Position numbers and translations under genes: made by a program
Assembly: GCA_028455995.1 (NCBI GenBank)
Contig: JABELC010000002.1
Coordinates: 2,604,001 to 2,668,000, forward strand
Source: Scleromitrula shiraiana
Lineage: Eukaryota; Ascomycota; Leotiomycetes; Helotiales; Sclerotiniaceae
Direction: 5' to 3'
DNA: 64,000 bases
Shown here: in pieces, positions 1 to 12,279 of the stretch
How the letters are laid out: each line of letters begins with the position of its first letter
Position numbering within the stretch: the stretch's first letter is position 1
Notes under the pieces: generated by a model
The model's input: only the letters and a program-made list of their open reading frames with translations
The model's database searches: none
What the model was told of the DNA's origin: nothing

Positions 1-936
1 TGCGTCTTCGACTATCTCTAGTAGACCAGGCTCCCGATACATGTCCCGTAGATGGTTGGCCTAACGATTGCATATCGGCAGTTCGGGCTCCCTCATAAAT
101 ATTACTGACAGATGATTGAGAACGATTTTCAATGTCGGGTTTGAACCATGCCAAGTTGGCTGGTGGAGCTCTCATATGTGGAGGGACAAAGCCTGAAGTT
201 CCTCCACGAACTTGTGGGGCTACTGACCCAATTGACATAGATGTTGTTTTTTGGGTGATCTTAGCACAATGGTTAGTGTCAGAGGTCAACGTAGGAATAG
301 AAGAAAATCTTACTGAGTTGACATCATCATCGAAAACGGTAGCTGGAACACTTCTGCCTGTACGCTGCTCGGGTTCATCATCATCGTCGTATGCGCGAGG
401 TTGTGGCCCACTGCCAGGTGCAGCAGCAACATCAACATTAGGATCAACAGATTCCTTCCAACTGACACATATGGCGCACCACTGGAAGTTGAATATCAAT
501 TACCGTAGATTCGGCCTGGAAGGGCTCTATATACCTTGTTTCCCTTTCTCTGAGACTTGCTGAATTGGTCAAGTGGTTTGGTTTCACCACAAGGGCCCTC
601 GCATTCCAACTCTTGCAATTGTGGGCCTTTGCAAAGCATACATCTGAACGCAGCTTTGATGGCATCAGGCTTCTTGTTTGGGTCGAATGCGAACGAGTTT
701 CTGTAGTTACTAGTCTCATTCTTTGAGAAACAATCTATGGTCTTGTAAACACCACAATGTCGACACTTAAATTTGAATCTGCGAAAAGAGAAGTTAGCAG
801 TATCTTCGTCACATAAAAGCCTTCGGCTTACCCAATTGGAATAAAGGTGCCATTCTTGCTAAAAAAAAAACGTTAGCTCACAACTTCAACAAAGTTTGCA
901 AGGGACATACTGCTTTGAATTATTGTTCAAGACCAT
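1..936 (-). CDS. Stc1-domain zinc-ribbon protein, C-terminal end outside the window
   Basis: Spliced gene; exons 936-911, 858-832, 778-535 and 481-<1 join in frame with GT-AG introns. The start is the ATG at 936. Residues from about 16 carry CRHCGVYKTIDCFSKNE, then CMLCKGPQLQELECEGPCGE, then a DQFSKSQRK stretch and WCAICVSW. These are the paired Cys ribbons and FSK/FSKSQR signatures of the Stc1 domain. Fission yeast Stc1 links the RNAi machinery to the CLRC H3K9 methyltransferase complex; most filamentous-fungal proteins with the domain are uncharacterised. The tail after the domain is acidic, then polar and disordered, and runs off the left edge without a stop. The last intron (534-482) splits the domain just before the WCxxC pair. 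Two of the exons are only 26 and 27 nt. Domain assignment is confident; a role in heterochromatin is inference. Confidence 0.82.
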
Positions 937-2183
937 TTTGTAAAACGGGTTGATGATTTTGAAAGGTTGTGGTAGATGGAGAATGAGTTTGGGATAGATT
1001 TGTAGTTAGGAAATCTGTTGCTATCTTCAATTTTGTTGTGTTAGTTTATGCATACTGCAATATTGAAGACGAAAGAAATATGGGAAAATGCTTGGTATTT
1101 GGTATAGATCGATGCAAAGATAGATTGATGCCCAAGAAACTGATGAGGGAAAAGGATAAAGGTGTGGTAAAAGAGTGATTAGGTATGAAGATTGATGAGG
1201 AGAAGAATGAAATAATCTGATAATTTCAGGATGCTTACTTTGCACTGGGAATGTTGTAATGGAAATCTTCGAAACAAGATTGATCTCCGAGTTGTTGAGT
1301 TTGAAGGTGGAAATAGTAAGTTTGGCCTCAAATGAACTATCGAGAACTCCAATCTTCAGAAGATAGAAGACCAGGCAGATGCTTCGCTGGATATCCAAGA
1401 GAAGTATAAGTGATAACCAAGGTAGATTATCTGACGTTGGGGAAAATAGAAGAAGAAGAGGTTGGTGGATGGGAAGTTGTTTTTGGGAGAAAGATCCAGA
1501 GAAGAAGTCGACCTTTTCGTAGACTCGTAGAGGGAAGCAAAAATGAGGAAGCCTCAAGTGTGAAATTGATAATAAGGTAAACAAACAGTGAATTTTGAGT
1601 TTCCCCTCTTTTAGAAAGGAGGAAGGTGAGACTTTTACAATTTTACTGTAAGCTCTGTTGTCATCCGATGTCAAGAAACTTGTTGGGAAATCTCGAAGCT
1701 GTCGTTTAATCACTTTCCAATGAGAAGTAAATGAAAATCGTTCACTCAGTTTATTTAAGTAATAAATCCTCATTGTTCCCATTTACGCAATCATATATTG
1801 GAAGTTTGCTTGGGAAAATTTGCTTGCAGGAGCAAACGGAATCATGCATCACTTCAAACCCAGAGATTAACTAATATTCTGTCAAGAAATTCAAGCTCAA
1901 TTAAAACATATATCACATTTCTCTGCCCTTTCAAATGCTACATAAGTAACTTAAGAATACTTGAAGATTTCTATGTAATCAATTATGCGATTTGATTAAT
2001 ATTCTATTTTAATATTCTATTTCATTAATGAAAGTTGCCAGTGTCACTCACCTAAGATCAAAGCAAGTGTAATTCCGGCCATCACTTGATTGCCGTTTAA
2101 AAGTCAAATTGTTTACGTTAACAAGGGCATCTGACTAGATCTACACATTACATGAAGTTCTCAAGAACATTTATTAGATAATA

Positions 2184-2222
2184 ACATTGATGGAAACATT
2201 GATGGAAACATTGATGGAAACA
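2184..2222. repeat. 12-bp tandem repeat, three copies
   Basis: The unit acattgatggaa occurs three times perfectly in a row and then starts a fourth copy. It is intergenic with no obvious coding role. Confidence 0.85.
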
Positions 2223-3323
2223 ATCAAGGTTGAGGAAATTTTAACAAGTTCTTACTTAACAAGTTCTTAATCTATCTCAAATTTGAAATCTGCTACTCTA
2301 CATACCTACCTACCTAAGTAGGCAACCTATTGAGTATGACGTTTTTTTTGCTTAATTTAAAGATTGAAATTCAAGGAGACTCACTTGAAGACTCTGACAT
2401 CTAGTGCTGACAGATCTCCTCAACCTCAAGACGAAAAAGCAACTACTTATGTGAGAGATAGGTAGACCAAAATCCATGTTATTTTCACCTCATCACCTGG
2501 GCAAGCCCTATATGCAACAAGCCGTTGAACATAATTCATTTCCAACCCGAACGAGAACTTTCCAGACCCGATAGCGTGGATTCGGCAGGGTGAAACGTGC
2601 CCATCGTCGAAGGTACATAGATACACAAACTAAGCCTTTTATACTCATGCGAGAACCACGGGAGAAAACAAACGGATGGTCGAGGGTAGCCCTGACGAGC
2701 GTGGAAGGCTGGCTATATATACATTATTACCGAGGTTTTTTCATCCGACATGGCTGTTTTGGAAAATCGTAAAAAGAGGATTGCCACCAAACTGTGGATG
2801 GGAAAATGATAAAAAGCCAAGTCATATGCACTGCGATGATCGATAAGAAGATTACGATTTTATCACAAACAAGCAAAGATTCTATCAAGTTTTTCAAACC
2901 CTAAAAAGAAAGAGAGTCAAGAATCAAGAATCAAGAAAAAAGAAAAAAGAAAAAAGTTAAAAGTCTCAACTTCTTCAGATGCTTACTTCAAAGCGCGCCG
3001 GCCCTTCAATAGCTTTTGAAACCGTCGACTGCGGAAGCCGGGAGAGCTAAAAATCATAAACTTAGCAGAACACGTTTAGTGGAGAGGTACCCGAGCATGC
3101 CAGCAGCACTAAACAAGGATTATCCTGCATTATAATACGTACTAGGATTAGCTGACAACGGGTTAGCGTGCGTAGCGTAGAGATAGATGGTGGGAGTTGA
3201 AAATGGAAAACAGGACGAGCTCGAGGAAGGGAAATAAAAAGAAAGGGGCGCTGTGCCCAACCCACTGTTACCATACAATATAATCCGATCCAAGAACATC
3301 ATCATTTGGGTGATGGAAAAAGG

Positions 3324-3352
<29 letters not shown>
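3324..3352. repeat. 29-base poly(A) run
   Basis: Uninterrupted A tract on the plus strand. It could be a mononucleotide slippage tract or the tail of an old retroposed fragment; no recognisable element precedes it. Confidence 0.85.
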
Positions 3353-3354
<2 letters not shown>

Positions 3355-5324
3355 GTAAAAATGGTCAATATTTATTTTATTCCTCTTCTGTACCCTACTC
3401 ATTTATGCACAGCAAAGTCTGGGGGAAAGGTAGGATTTCCCAACTTAGATGCTTGCGTAAATCTGGTTACTGTAGATGCAATGCAGCAGTCGAGCAACCA
3501 GCGAGCTATGCAGCCAGCCAGCACAAGCACAAGCACTGTAACTTATTATTATGATGTACAATATTAGGCACTTCTTAGATCTTGTCTTTTACTATAATTT
3601 TCTGACAAGGCCAGATAGAGGGATGTGATACACACAGTGTGGATCTTATCCAGTAATTATACAACAGCGACACTCGGATAGTGGGAGGAGAGTCTTGCAT
3701 TGATTGAGCGAAACAAGATTGATACTGTAGTGTAGGTCGCGTAGTAGTTTTCTATGGGATGATAGATGGACATGGCCGAAACATGAATGAAATAATGATA
3801 TGACACTGGGATGGAATGGGATGGGATTATTATTATTACCAATAAATCATGAGGTATATATATATACTGCCAGTATGTAATTTTAGTGGATTGAGAGCGA
3901 TAATCTATGACTGGACGCATTGTTGAAGCATTGACATTATTAATTGCAAGTCAAGCAATTATTATTATGAATGTCTATTATCCTTCCCTCTCGAAATATG
4001 CAGCATTACCCACATCCTTATGGACATAAAATATCCATGTTTTGCTTTGTTTTATTCTATTCTTGAATTATGAAATAGATTCTTACACTTATTACAAGCT
4101 TAAGCCTTATTCAGATCACTTTTTTTTTTCGTATTTAGATCTATAAATATTAGATAAATAAATGTTTATCAAACGTGATTTTAACTCTACTAAATTGCAA
4201 TGTTATTAAAATAAATGGTTTACTAAATACAATATTTATCTACATGAAACTTGTCTATATTTAGAAATCTATAAATTTTAAAAATTCATATAATAACTTC
4301 ATTATTTTTCTTTAATAATTTTAATTAAATTTTACTAATAAATATCAATATAGTAAAATACTTACTAGTAGTACTAGTAGCCTGAGTAATGTTTTGCAAA
4401 ATTATACAATACTATTTATTTTAAATAAAATATATTGTTTTAAACTCATTTTAACAACAAATTTACAAAAAAAATGATCCGAATGGGGCCTTAATTCTTA
4501 TTTCTTCGTATCTCCGTACTTGCAAGAGATATGGATATAATACAAACATTAAAGTACCATGATGATCATAGACAAAAATAAAAATAAAAAGAAATCCCTG
4601 ACCACACAGCCTCCAAACACATTTCCAAATAATTTATTACTATTCGCAAAAATAACTAACATCCATATTGGTTATTTGAAAGATGGAGTGATTATTGATT
4701 ATTTATTGACGACTCGAGTAATAAAAGCTCAGAAGATACGCTAGATTAAAATCAAAGGGGCTGGTCAAGGCGAGGGGGGGGCCTCCATCAATTATCTACG
4801 TAGATTCATTCGATACTGTAGATACCATCTGATCATTTCTATAAAATCTATCCATGGCATGCTTTTCATTGGTATTGATTGTACGGGGTTTGCGAGGGAA
4901 GTTTGACGTTTGATTTAATTAGTAGTTTGGGAAAGAAAAGAAAGAAAGAAGGAAGGAAAGAGATAATGTAAATAATAATAAAGATATCTAATGATATGAT
5001 AAATCCGGAGGAGTACTCGAGTATTTAAAAGTCGAGTGAGTCCAAGTCCATATCGCTACTAATAATTGAAGAGATACTTATTATTACTTTCTCATTGTTC
5101 GCCGCCCTCGCTGCAATCAGTACAGTTCGGATAGGCCAGTCCGTTCGGTCTAATATGTACTGTACGAATGGATCGATATCAATATCATCTTTAGGAATAA
5201 TCCGTATGCATTGACAATTGAAATTTGAGAGTGGAATTGATTGATTCAGTAAATAAAGTACATGATCTAGGTAATTGCAATATACTTCTAGATTTATTAT
5301 TAGTTACAGTAATAGTTTTTTGCT

Positions 5325-5349
5325 CTGTTCTGTTCTGTTCTGTTCTGTT
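5325..5349. repeat. TGTTC pentanucleotide repeat
   Basis: Five tandem copies of the pentamer, upstream of the kinase gene. Confidence 0.85.
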
Positions 5350-6760
5350 TCTATTGTTTTATTTTATTTCTTCGTTTGAATGAATGAATGAATTGGGGGG
5401 TTTTTGGTGATGAATTATTGAATTGGGTTCAATTTAACTCGTCGTTGCCCAAATCTACTACTGACACTTATTATTACTTAGATGTCAATCATTGATAGTT
5501 AACTTTCTAAGCCTTGAGTAGCTGGAAACTTGAGTAAAATAGATAGATGGCTTGAAGACAAATTAGAACCCCTAAGATCTTTTAGTGTTGTGTTAGCTTT
5601 ACCACTACTCAAACTACTACTACTACTACGACGACTCTAATCGAGTAGACCTTATTACTCTTAATTCTTTTTTTCAGCCAGTACCAAATCTAACCACAAA
5701 GATTTGTTGCTTCCTTCCTCCACAAATCATCATCATCTCAATAATAAAATCTCACGATGACTTGACCTTGACATTTCAGTGTGACCCTCCAACTTTTACC
5801 GCATTCTTTTTGTAACCTTCCATTCCTTAAGATTTTACTTGTACTTCCAGCCCTTGAATCTCGAAGGCTTTTTCTTTTTCTCTCGCTCTCTCACTTTAAC
5901 TCTTTTCCTCTTCTTCTTAATAAACAATCTTGTTTCATACAATTGGGGTTCTCTCGTCCCTTTTATCTTACAATCTTCACAATAGAATTCTACGTATCAG
6001 CTCCATTTCAACTTTTTATGCACAGGCTTCAAATCTATTCAAACCCCCCCCCCCCAAAGGGTCACAAACCCAGTCTTCATAAGAGATACGAATCATAATA
6101 ATACACTCATATTTACTTAATAATTCATTCGAATTCACATTTCACAAAATTAGAATCATTCTCATATCATCACTATCCTTATTACTTATTAATAAACACT
6201 GGAAACTTTCAAAACGTTCGATATCCATTTGATTGACCGCCCCGCTTCAAAGCCCTCTTCTCATTCATTTTTCCTTTACGATACTACCTACATATGGTAT
6301 TACTACGACTTTTATGGGAATAGTATCATACAACTATACTATTGAATCACCTTTTTTCCCTTTCCTTTTGAAAAGTCTTGACCATTCAATTCCCCCGGCC
6401 ATTGATTGTAGTTGAAAGTCTCGGGTCTCATCGAATTAGCATCATCGCAGGTCTCTCAGAATCGCTGTGTTGGCATCTCAACAAGCAACGAAACTTTTTT
6501 TAGCCGATACTTCACAGGGATTCAAAACCAGCAGTGGGCACAATTTACTCCATAAGGTCTTTTAATTCAAGTGCTCTAATTCATATATATTTTTTTTTTA
6601 ACTTGCTGTTCAAGACAAGTCCCGCATAATCGCATATTCGCACCACACAGCACAGCAACCTAATCAAGAGAGGAGCTTTCGCTACTGTACTTTTATCCTG
6701 TACTTCTTCGTGTTACAACTTACCTACATTACTTACTTTCTCTCTTACTTTCTCTTACCT

Positions 6761-6788
6761 TACCATACCATACCATACCATACCATAC
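6761..6788. repeat. TACCA pentanucleotide repeat
   Basis: Five to six tandem copies of the pentamer inside the pyrimidine-rich upstream region of the kinase gene. Confidence 0.85.
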
Positions 6789-7699
6789 CTTGCCTTGCCT
6801 TATCTACATACTCTACTCTACTCTTCTCTTTTCTCTCTCTCTCATTATTACTCTAATTCTTCTTACGAAGTTTATTCATTACTATTACTATTACTATTAC
6901 TATTACTACCTACTACTACGTAAAGGCTTCAAGTCCGTTATTAATCAAATTCCAATCAATTCCGGCAATTATTAAAATAAAAGAGAATTCGAGACCCAAG
7001 GTCATATAACCTTCATCCCTGGAGAAACCACTAAGGGTATCCAATATACTCTTCGATGTCAAAGTGGATCTTAGCGAAATTGGTTATTACCATCATCCCC
7101 GACCTGTTCATGCCCCGAGGATTGTATTCTGGAAGGATTTGCGGAACTTAATAAAATCCAATCTAGAGAAAGTGCAAAGCTTGGAAAGTTTTCACGGTTC
7201 AAGCCTGGGAGTTTCGACAGATCAAAGTTCAGCCCATGCCTTCCTGACTGATTCTCATGCAACCCTAATATCCACCTACAACAAGCAAGCCATCGACTCT
7301 CCCCACGTCAACCAAAGAATATCTAAGACCCAAGGGTCTCGCACTATTGAGCCTTTCTCCTATCATTAAAGACTAACCAGGAACGGCCACGAGTCGTCTG
7401 TCCTTCTTGATCGTCGAAAGGCTTCCTGCTTCAGCGGGTCTTGACCCGCTCTTCGATACTTGGTAACGGCTCCCTATTACCACCCTTGGACCCTTCCTAG
7501 ACTTTCCATTACATCTCTTCCTGATTGTCTTCTTGATCATTCATCCCACCACTTCACTCTTTTGCAGTCACACGGAGAACACCCAAAAAAATTATCATTA
7601 TCACCTCGATCGTTACATGCCACAATCAACTTCCACATAATCTGAATGCCCTGGTGAACACGGAAGCTCTTTAGAAGAGCCTTTATCGCGGCAGCATTG

Positions 7700-7772
7700 G
7701 TAAGACCTCAATCTCCGAAACTTCACTCTCGTCATCCAATCTTGAACGCGCTTAGCAAATTGCTAATATTAG
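7700..7772 (+). other. Predicted 5'-UTR intron of the kinase gene
   Basis: A gtaag donor at 7700 pairs with an AG at 7771-7772 preceded by a tgctaat branch-point-like motif. The 73-nt length fits the other introns here. It ends about 90 nt before the kinase ATG. RNA evidence is needed to confirm it. Confidence 0.4.
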
Positions 7773-7863
7773 AATGTACCATAGCATTCACTTCCGATCA
7801 TTTATTATCACTCTCATATATACATAACCTCCCCCTACAATATTCATACCTCAACCGTTAAAC

Positions 7864-10296
7864 ATGACAGTTGCATACGACTTGACCCATCGAGGGTCTT
7901 CGACTCCTCAAACCACTTCCGGACAAGCGTTAGAAGATAGATTCGAAATTCTTAAAGATATCGGAGATGGTAGCTTTGGAAGTGTGGTTCTAGCACGCGT
8001 GAGAGGTGCAGGAGCAAGTGTTGCTCGACGTGGAACCATTGTAAGAATCAAGAATCGATGTGCCAATTGATCAAATCTAACAAAGAAATTTTAGATTGCT
8101 ATCAAGACGATGAAAAAGACTTTTGAATCATTTCAACCATGTCTAGAACTCCGAGAGGTAGTGTTTTTAAGGACACTACCACATCATCAGCACCTTGTGC
8201 CAGCATTGGATATCTTCCTTGACCCTTTTACGAAAAAGCTTCACATTGCTATGGAGTATATGGATGGCAATTTGTATCAATTGATGAAGGCTCGTGACCA
8301 CAAATGTCTCGATGTTGCTAGCGTCAAAAGTATACTCTACCAAATCATGCAAGGACTCGAACATATTCATGCCCATCACTTTTTCCATCGCGATATCAAA
8401 CCAGAGAACATCCTCGTTTCGACATCTGCTCAAGATTCTGGAAACTCTTTCCGACGATACTCCGCTATGGTCACCCCACCATCTACACCACCAACTTACA
8501 CTGTCAAGATTGCAGATTTTGGATTAGCACGAGAGACACATTCGAAACTACCTTACACAACCTACGTATCTACTAGATGGTACCGAGCGCCAGAAGTATT
8601 ATTAAGAGCTGGAGAGTACTCGGCTCCAGTTGACATATGGGCAATTGGTGCTATGGCAGTGGAAATTGCAACCTTGAAACCATTATTCCCAGGAGGGAAT
8701 GAAGTTGATCAAGTCTGGAGGGTGTGTGAAATTATGGGTAGTCCAGGGAATTGGTACAACAAGGCTGGCGAGAGAGTTGGTGGAGGCGACTGGAGAGAAG
8801 GAACAAGACTCGCTGGCAAACTCGGTTTTTCATTCCCAAAAATGGCGCCACATGCCATGGACACAATTTTACAGACGCCTCAATGGCCTGCTTCATTGGC
8901 GAAATTCGTCACGTGGTGTTTAATGTGGGATCCCAAGAGTCGGCCGACTTCAACTCAGGCACTAGCTCACGAATTTTTCGCCGATGCTGTGGATCCATTG
9001 AGACCTAAATCCTCATCAAGGATACTCGGTCGCAAGCATTCTGATTTAAGCTACCGTAGCTCGAAGGACTTTTCCGAAACAACACCCACTTCTACATCGA
9101 AACCTTCCTGGTTTAGGAAATCTTTAATCGGCAGAAGTGATAATTCTAGTACCGCTCCATTACAAACAAAAGAGAATCAGAACGTGGCACCTACAGTTAT
9201 AGTTGGTGATATCCCAATTGCAAAGACACGTCAACATGTTGGTAAGCGGTCAACGTGGGCAAATGGAGCACCCAATGGGGCGCCAATGCCGATCTTACCG
9301 ACAATTAAACCAATTTCACCATTATCTGATACAGTAACAGCTCAAGCCAGCAGTAGGACGCCATCGTACAATGATCTTTATTCTGGACAAAAACAACATG
9401 GAATTGACGACAAAGTGGCGAAAAAAATTGGTCGTCAATTATCGGTTGCTTCAAGCACAAATCATTATGCGGAAATTCATCGCCAGCAAGCCGAAATGGC
9501 ATTGACTGGAAACTCGGGCCTAATATCTCCTCCAAGCGGGCATAAAGAGAGCTTCTTCTCTCACTTAAGGAAACGAGCAAGGAGGTTTTCGGGCAGACAG
9601 TCTGCAACTCCAATTTCACCGAAATCGATGGACCTCGAAGCTTCCGCTGGTTGTGGTCCTTGGAGCAATAGATCTTCAATGGTACTGGATAGTAACCAGC
9701 CTTCTAGTCCAGCACCTCAGAAAGTGGACTCACATGAGGCACTTGATAAGGCTTTGCGTAACGTACAGCAGAATTTAGAATCGCCCTCGAGTTTACATGC
9801 TCCACCGATACCACCAAGTCATCAAATCAATCCAAGTAGTGTTTTGAAACGTCACCACTCAGTACCTCATCAGCAACCACCTCGTCCTGCTGAAATTCCA
9901 AGAAGTGTTGCTCCAATCTCAACAAGGAACAGACGGAGTCATGTACCAGGTGTCCATTACGAGACCCCTGATGAGGAGGATGAATTACTTGATGAAGCTT
10001 TGGTATCCACGAAGAAAGCGACGAAACGCGTAGAACGCAATTCCATGCCCAATGATCACCGGCAACCATTACGGCAATCAAACAGTAATATGGGAATGCC
10101 CAACCCGTACCCTACTCCTTCGCCTTCCGCCAATGGTAATTCCGTACTTTTTGGACAAGGTTTAGTACATGCTTCGCCAACTCCAAAAGCACCTGGAGCT
10201 AATAAACAATCCTCCACACCACCATATGATTATGAGGAAAACGAGTGGGCTGCATCTGCTGCTGCCAGCATATTTGCAGCACAAAATCGATTTTGA
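7864..10296 (+). CDS. IME2: Ime2/MAK-type (RCK family) serine/threonine protein kinase
   Basis: Two exons, 7864-8040 and 8095-10296, joined across a 54-nt intron; product 792 residues. The kinase domain has the Gly loop IGDGSFGSV (about 33-41), catalytic lysine in AIKTMKK (K63), HRDIKPEN (about 157-164), DFG (about 200-202) and a TTY activation-loop motif (about 214-216) followed by VSTRWYRAPE. The TxY motif and RCK/MAK-like APE region match Ime2-type kinases, which control meiosis in yeast and development or light responses in filamentous fungi. An insertion of about 25 residues rich in Ser and Pro sits between the catalytic loop and DFG. The C-terminal 470 residues are Ser/Pro-rich, basic and probably disordered. 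All catalytic residues are present. The symbol is by homology; the developmental role in this organism is inferred. Confidence 0.92.
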
Positions 10297-11920
10297 ACGC
10301 TGCGTGACGCAACGTTAAATTTGTAAAATACTTGGTGGAAAAGTTCATTGGTATCTACATTGCACGGTGTTAGGGATATATGGAGGGGCCAGTTATTTTG
10401 TTCAAACGTTCTTTGTTGACACATCAGTTTACTACACACCAGTGTATCTGGGTATAGCGAGTTCATCTCTGGCGTCAATTTTGATATCGAAACCTTCGTT
10501 TGATTTTTATTTTTCAGTTTCATACCCGGAGCAAAGTAGTGCTATAGACGCGCTTCTCATGTTCATTATGTTCTCGTCTTCTAAATACCCCATTTATAGA
10601 CTGCACTATATTTTGCTTTTCCAAAAGATTCAATGGAAACACTGGCTTCACAGCATACACAAAAAATTTCATTTGTCATCATATTTTTATCTGGATATGA
10701 CCCGTGGTAGCAGGGCCATTATCAAAATTATATATATTCACATTTATTTTCCTTTTCTCACTTAAGCTCAGATGTGTATCTTGAGCCTAGCCACGTGGTG
10801 GAACTTAATTGGGGGAGATGCAGTTCGTTTGTTTATTTTAGCTTTCATAGCACAATATTGTACAACTCATACGTAGTAGCTTCACAAAAAAATATGGGAA
10901 CGGAATATGGGGAAACTTTGAACGGGATCTGGGTACTTTTTTTACGGATTGGAAGGGACGGGTAGGAAGGGAAGGGTATATGGATGGGGGGGGTTTATAC
11001 ATGCATGGTTGCGGGGTGGTGGTGCATTAATTTTTCATCTCTTTTCCTTTCCCTTACCCATTTTCCTTGTCTTCATACTATTTATTTTGCCTTTGCTGGA
11101 AGGCTAGGTCAGGTTATCCTGGATGGAAAGGTCGGGTGTTTTTTTTTTTTGGTGATGCATGCATGCAGGAAGGGTCTATACTTTAGTTCTGGGGAAACCT
11201 TGAAAGGGATCTACCGGCACTGTATACTTTTTGATAGTTGGATCTCTGCGTGACATGGATGGATGCATGTCCTGTATTGGAGATCATTATTTATTGCTAT
11301 GCTATGCTGTACTTGCTTGCCTTTTTGGGTGGGCTTGGTAATAGCTAGCTGGCTACTGATCTTCTTCTTGTTGTACACAGTATGCTGCTGGTCAGTTATA
11401 TCATGCATACATGGAAAGGAAGGAAGGAAGCAACAGGGGGACAAAAAAAAGAATCGGTGAGGTGAAGTGGGTGGCGGATGGAATCGAATGGCATAGCATG
11501 ATATGTCATGATTGATATATATGTAGATAGATAGATAGTACCTAGTTACAGTAGTGACAGCAATACTTGGAGATTTCCAGCAGGAAGGAAAATCCATAAT
11601 CGAATGAAATCATGAGCGTAACTAACGACGCTTATGGTTTTTTTTTTTCCTCTCCCGATATCATTCTTGTCTGGTTATGCTGTGCTGTGCTGTGCTAGCT
11701 ACATAAGAGATCGACTTATGAAATCATCATTCATGGTCATAATTAATGTCTGTCTAGCAGATTGACAATCGAATTTTACATCCATATCCATGAGCGTATC
11801 CATGACCCCCGAATAGAATCGAATTTAATAGCGCATGCATAATGTTCCATAGTATCAGCCCGCCCACGAGTGGACCGACTACTCGGACTTCCCAACCGCA
11901 CTGATTGACAGATCATCTGT

Positions 11921-11960
11921 CCATCCCATGCCATCCCATCCCATCCCATGCCGTCCCGTC
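11921..11960. repeat. Imperfect CATCC pentanucleotide tract
   Basis: Runs of ccatc/ccatg/ccgtc pentamers in tandem, showing decay of a pentanucleotide array. Confidence 0.75.
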
Positions 11961-12073
11961 TTGTCTGTCCGTCTGTCCGTCCGTCCTATCTTCTCTGGTT
12001 ATAGTGGCGTGGTCGGGAGTTTTGGGGGGGTTGCCTTTCCTCGTGGCTGTGGACGTGGATGGGGGGTTTTAGT

Positions 12074-12131
12074 TGTGTGGTGTGGTATGTATGGTATGAT
12101 GTGGTATGGTGTGGTATGGTATGGTATGGTG
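12074..12131. repeat. TGTGG/TATGG pentanucleotide array
   Basis: About eleven interleaved copies of two related pentamers, G/T-rich on the plus strand, directly upstream of a long G run. Confidence 0.8.
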
Positions 12132-12262
12132 TTTTTAATGGCACGGTCAAGCAGGGTGCTGGGGGTCTTACTTTACTATCGTATGTACGGATGCCACGAT
12201 CTGGAGGGGAAACGAGACATTTAGATGGAGACTCGAGGAAGATCGACAGGATCGAAGTTTTA

Positions 12263-12279
12263 GGGGGGGGGGGGGGGGG
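12263..12279. repeat. 17-base poly(G) run
   Basis: Uninterrupted G tract on the plus strand. Such a run can fold into a G-quadruplex and is prone to length errors in sequencing. Confidence 0.85.

Larger units (their letters stand above)
937..4750. other. Intergenic region with no supported gene
   Basis: AT-rich spacer between the Stc1-domain gene and the far upstream part of the kinase locus. It holds a 12-bp tandem repeat near 2184, a 29-base A run near 3324 and AT-rich unstructured DNA from about 4080 to 4480. The longest open frame (1782-1027, minus, 251 codons) lies where the plus strand is purine-rich, a composition that by itself removes stop codons from the minus strand; its product is Ser/Leu/Phe-rich with no recognisable domain, so I do not call it a gene. 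Confidence 0.6.
4751..7863. promoter_or_regulatory. Upstream region and probable long leader of the Ime2-type kinase
   Basis: From about 5700 the plus strand becomes strongly pyrimidine-rich (CT and TTAC runs to about 6950), a usual character of fungal promoters and leaders. Several short upstream open frames exist, the longest starting at 7064 (101 codons). A good GT-AG intron candidate lies just before the start codon. Pentanucleotide tracts occur at about 5325-5349 (TGTTC) and 6761-6788 (TACCA), and a TATTAC tract at about 6882-6906. The transcription start cannot be fixed from sequence alone. Confidence 0.45.

Noticed and set aside
132..563. Plus-strand open frame of 143 codons at the left edge
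   Set aside because: It is antisense to the Stc1-domain gene and covers one of its introns.
9305..9679. Minus-strand open frame of 124 codons inside the kinase gene
   Set aside because: Antisense shadow of the disordered C-terminal region of the kinase.
10367..10765. 132-codon plus-strand open frame downstream of the kinase
   Set aside because: Aromatic- and Ser-rich, no domain, no start context, located in the probable 3' UTR.
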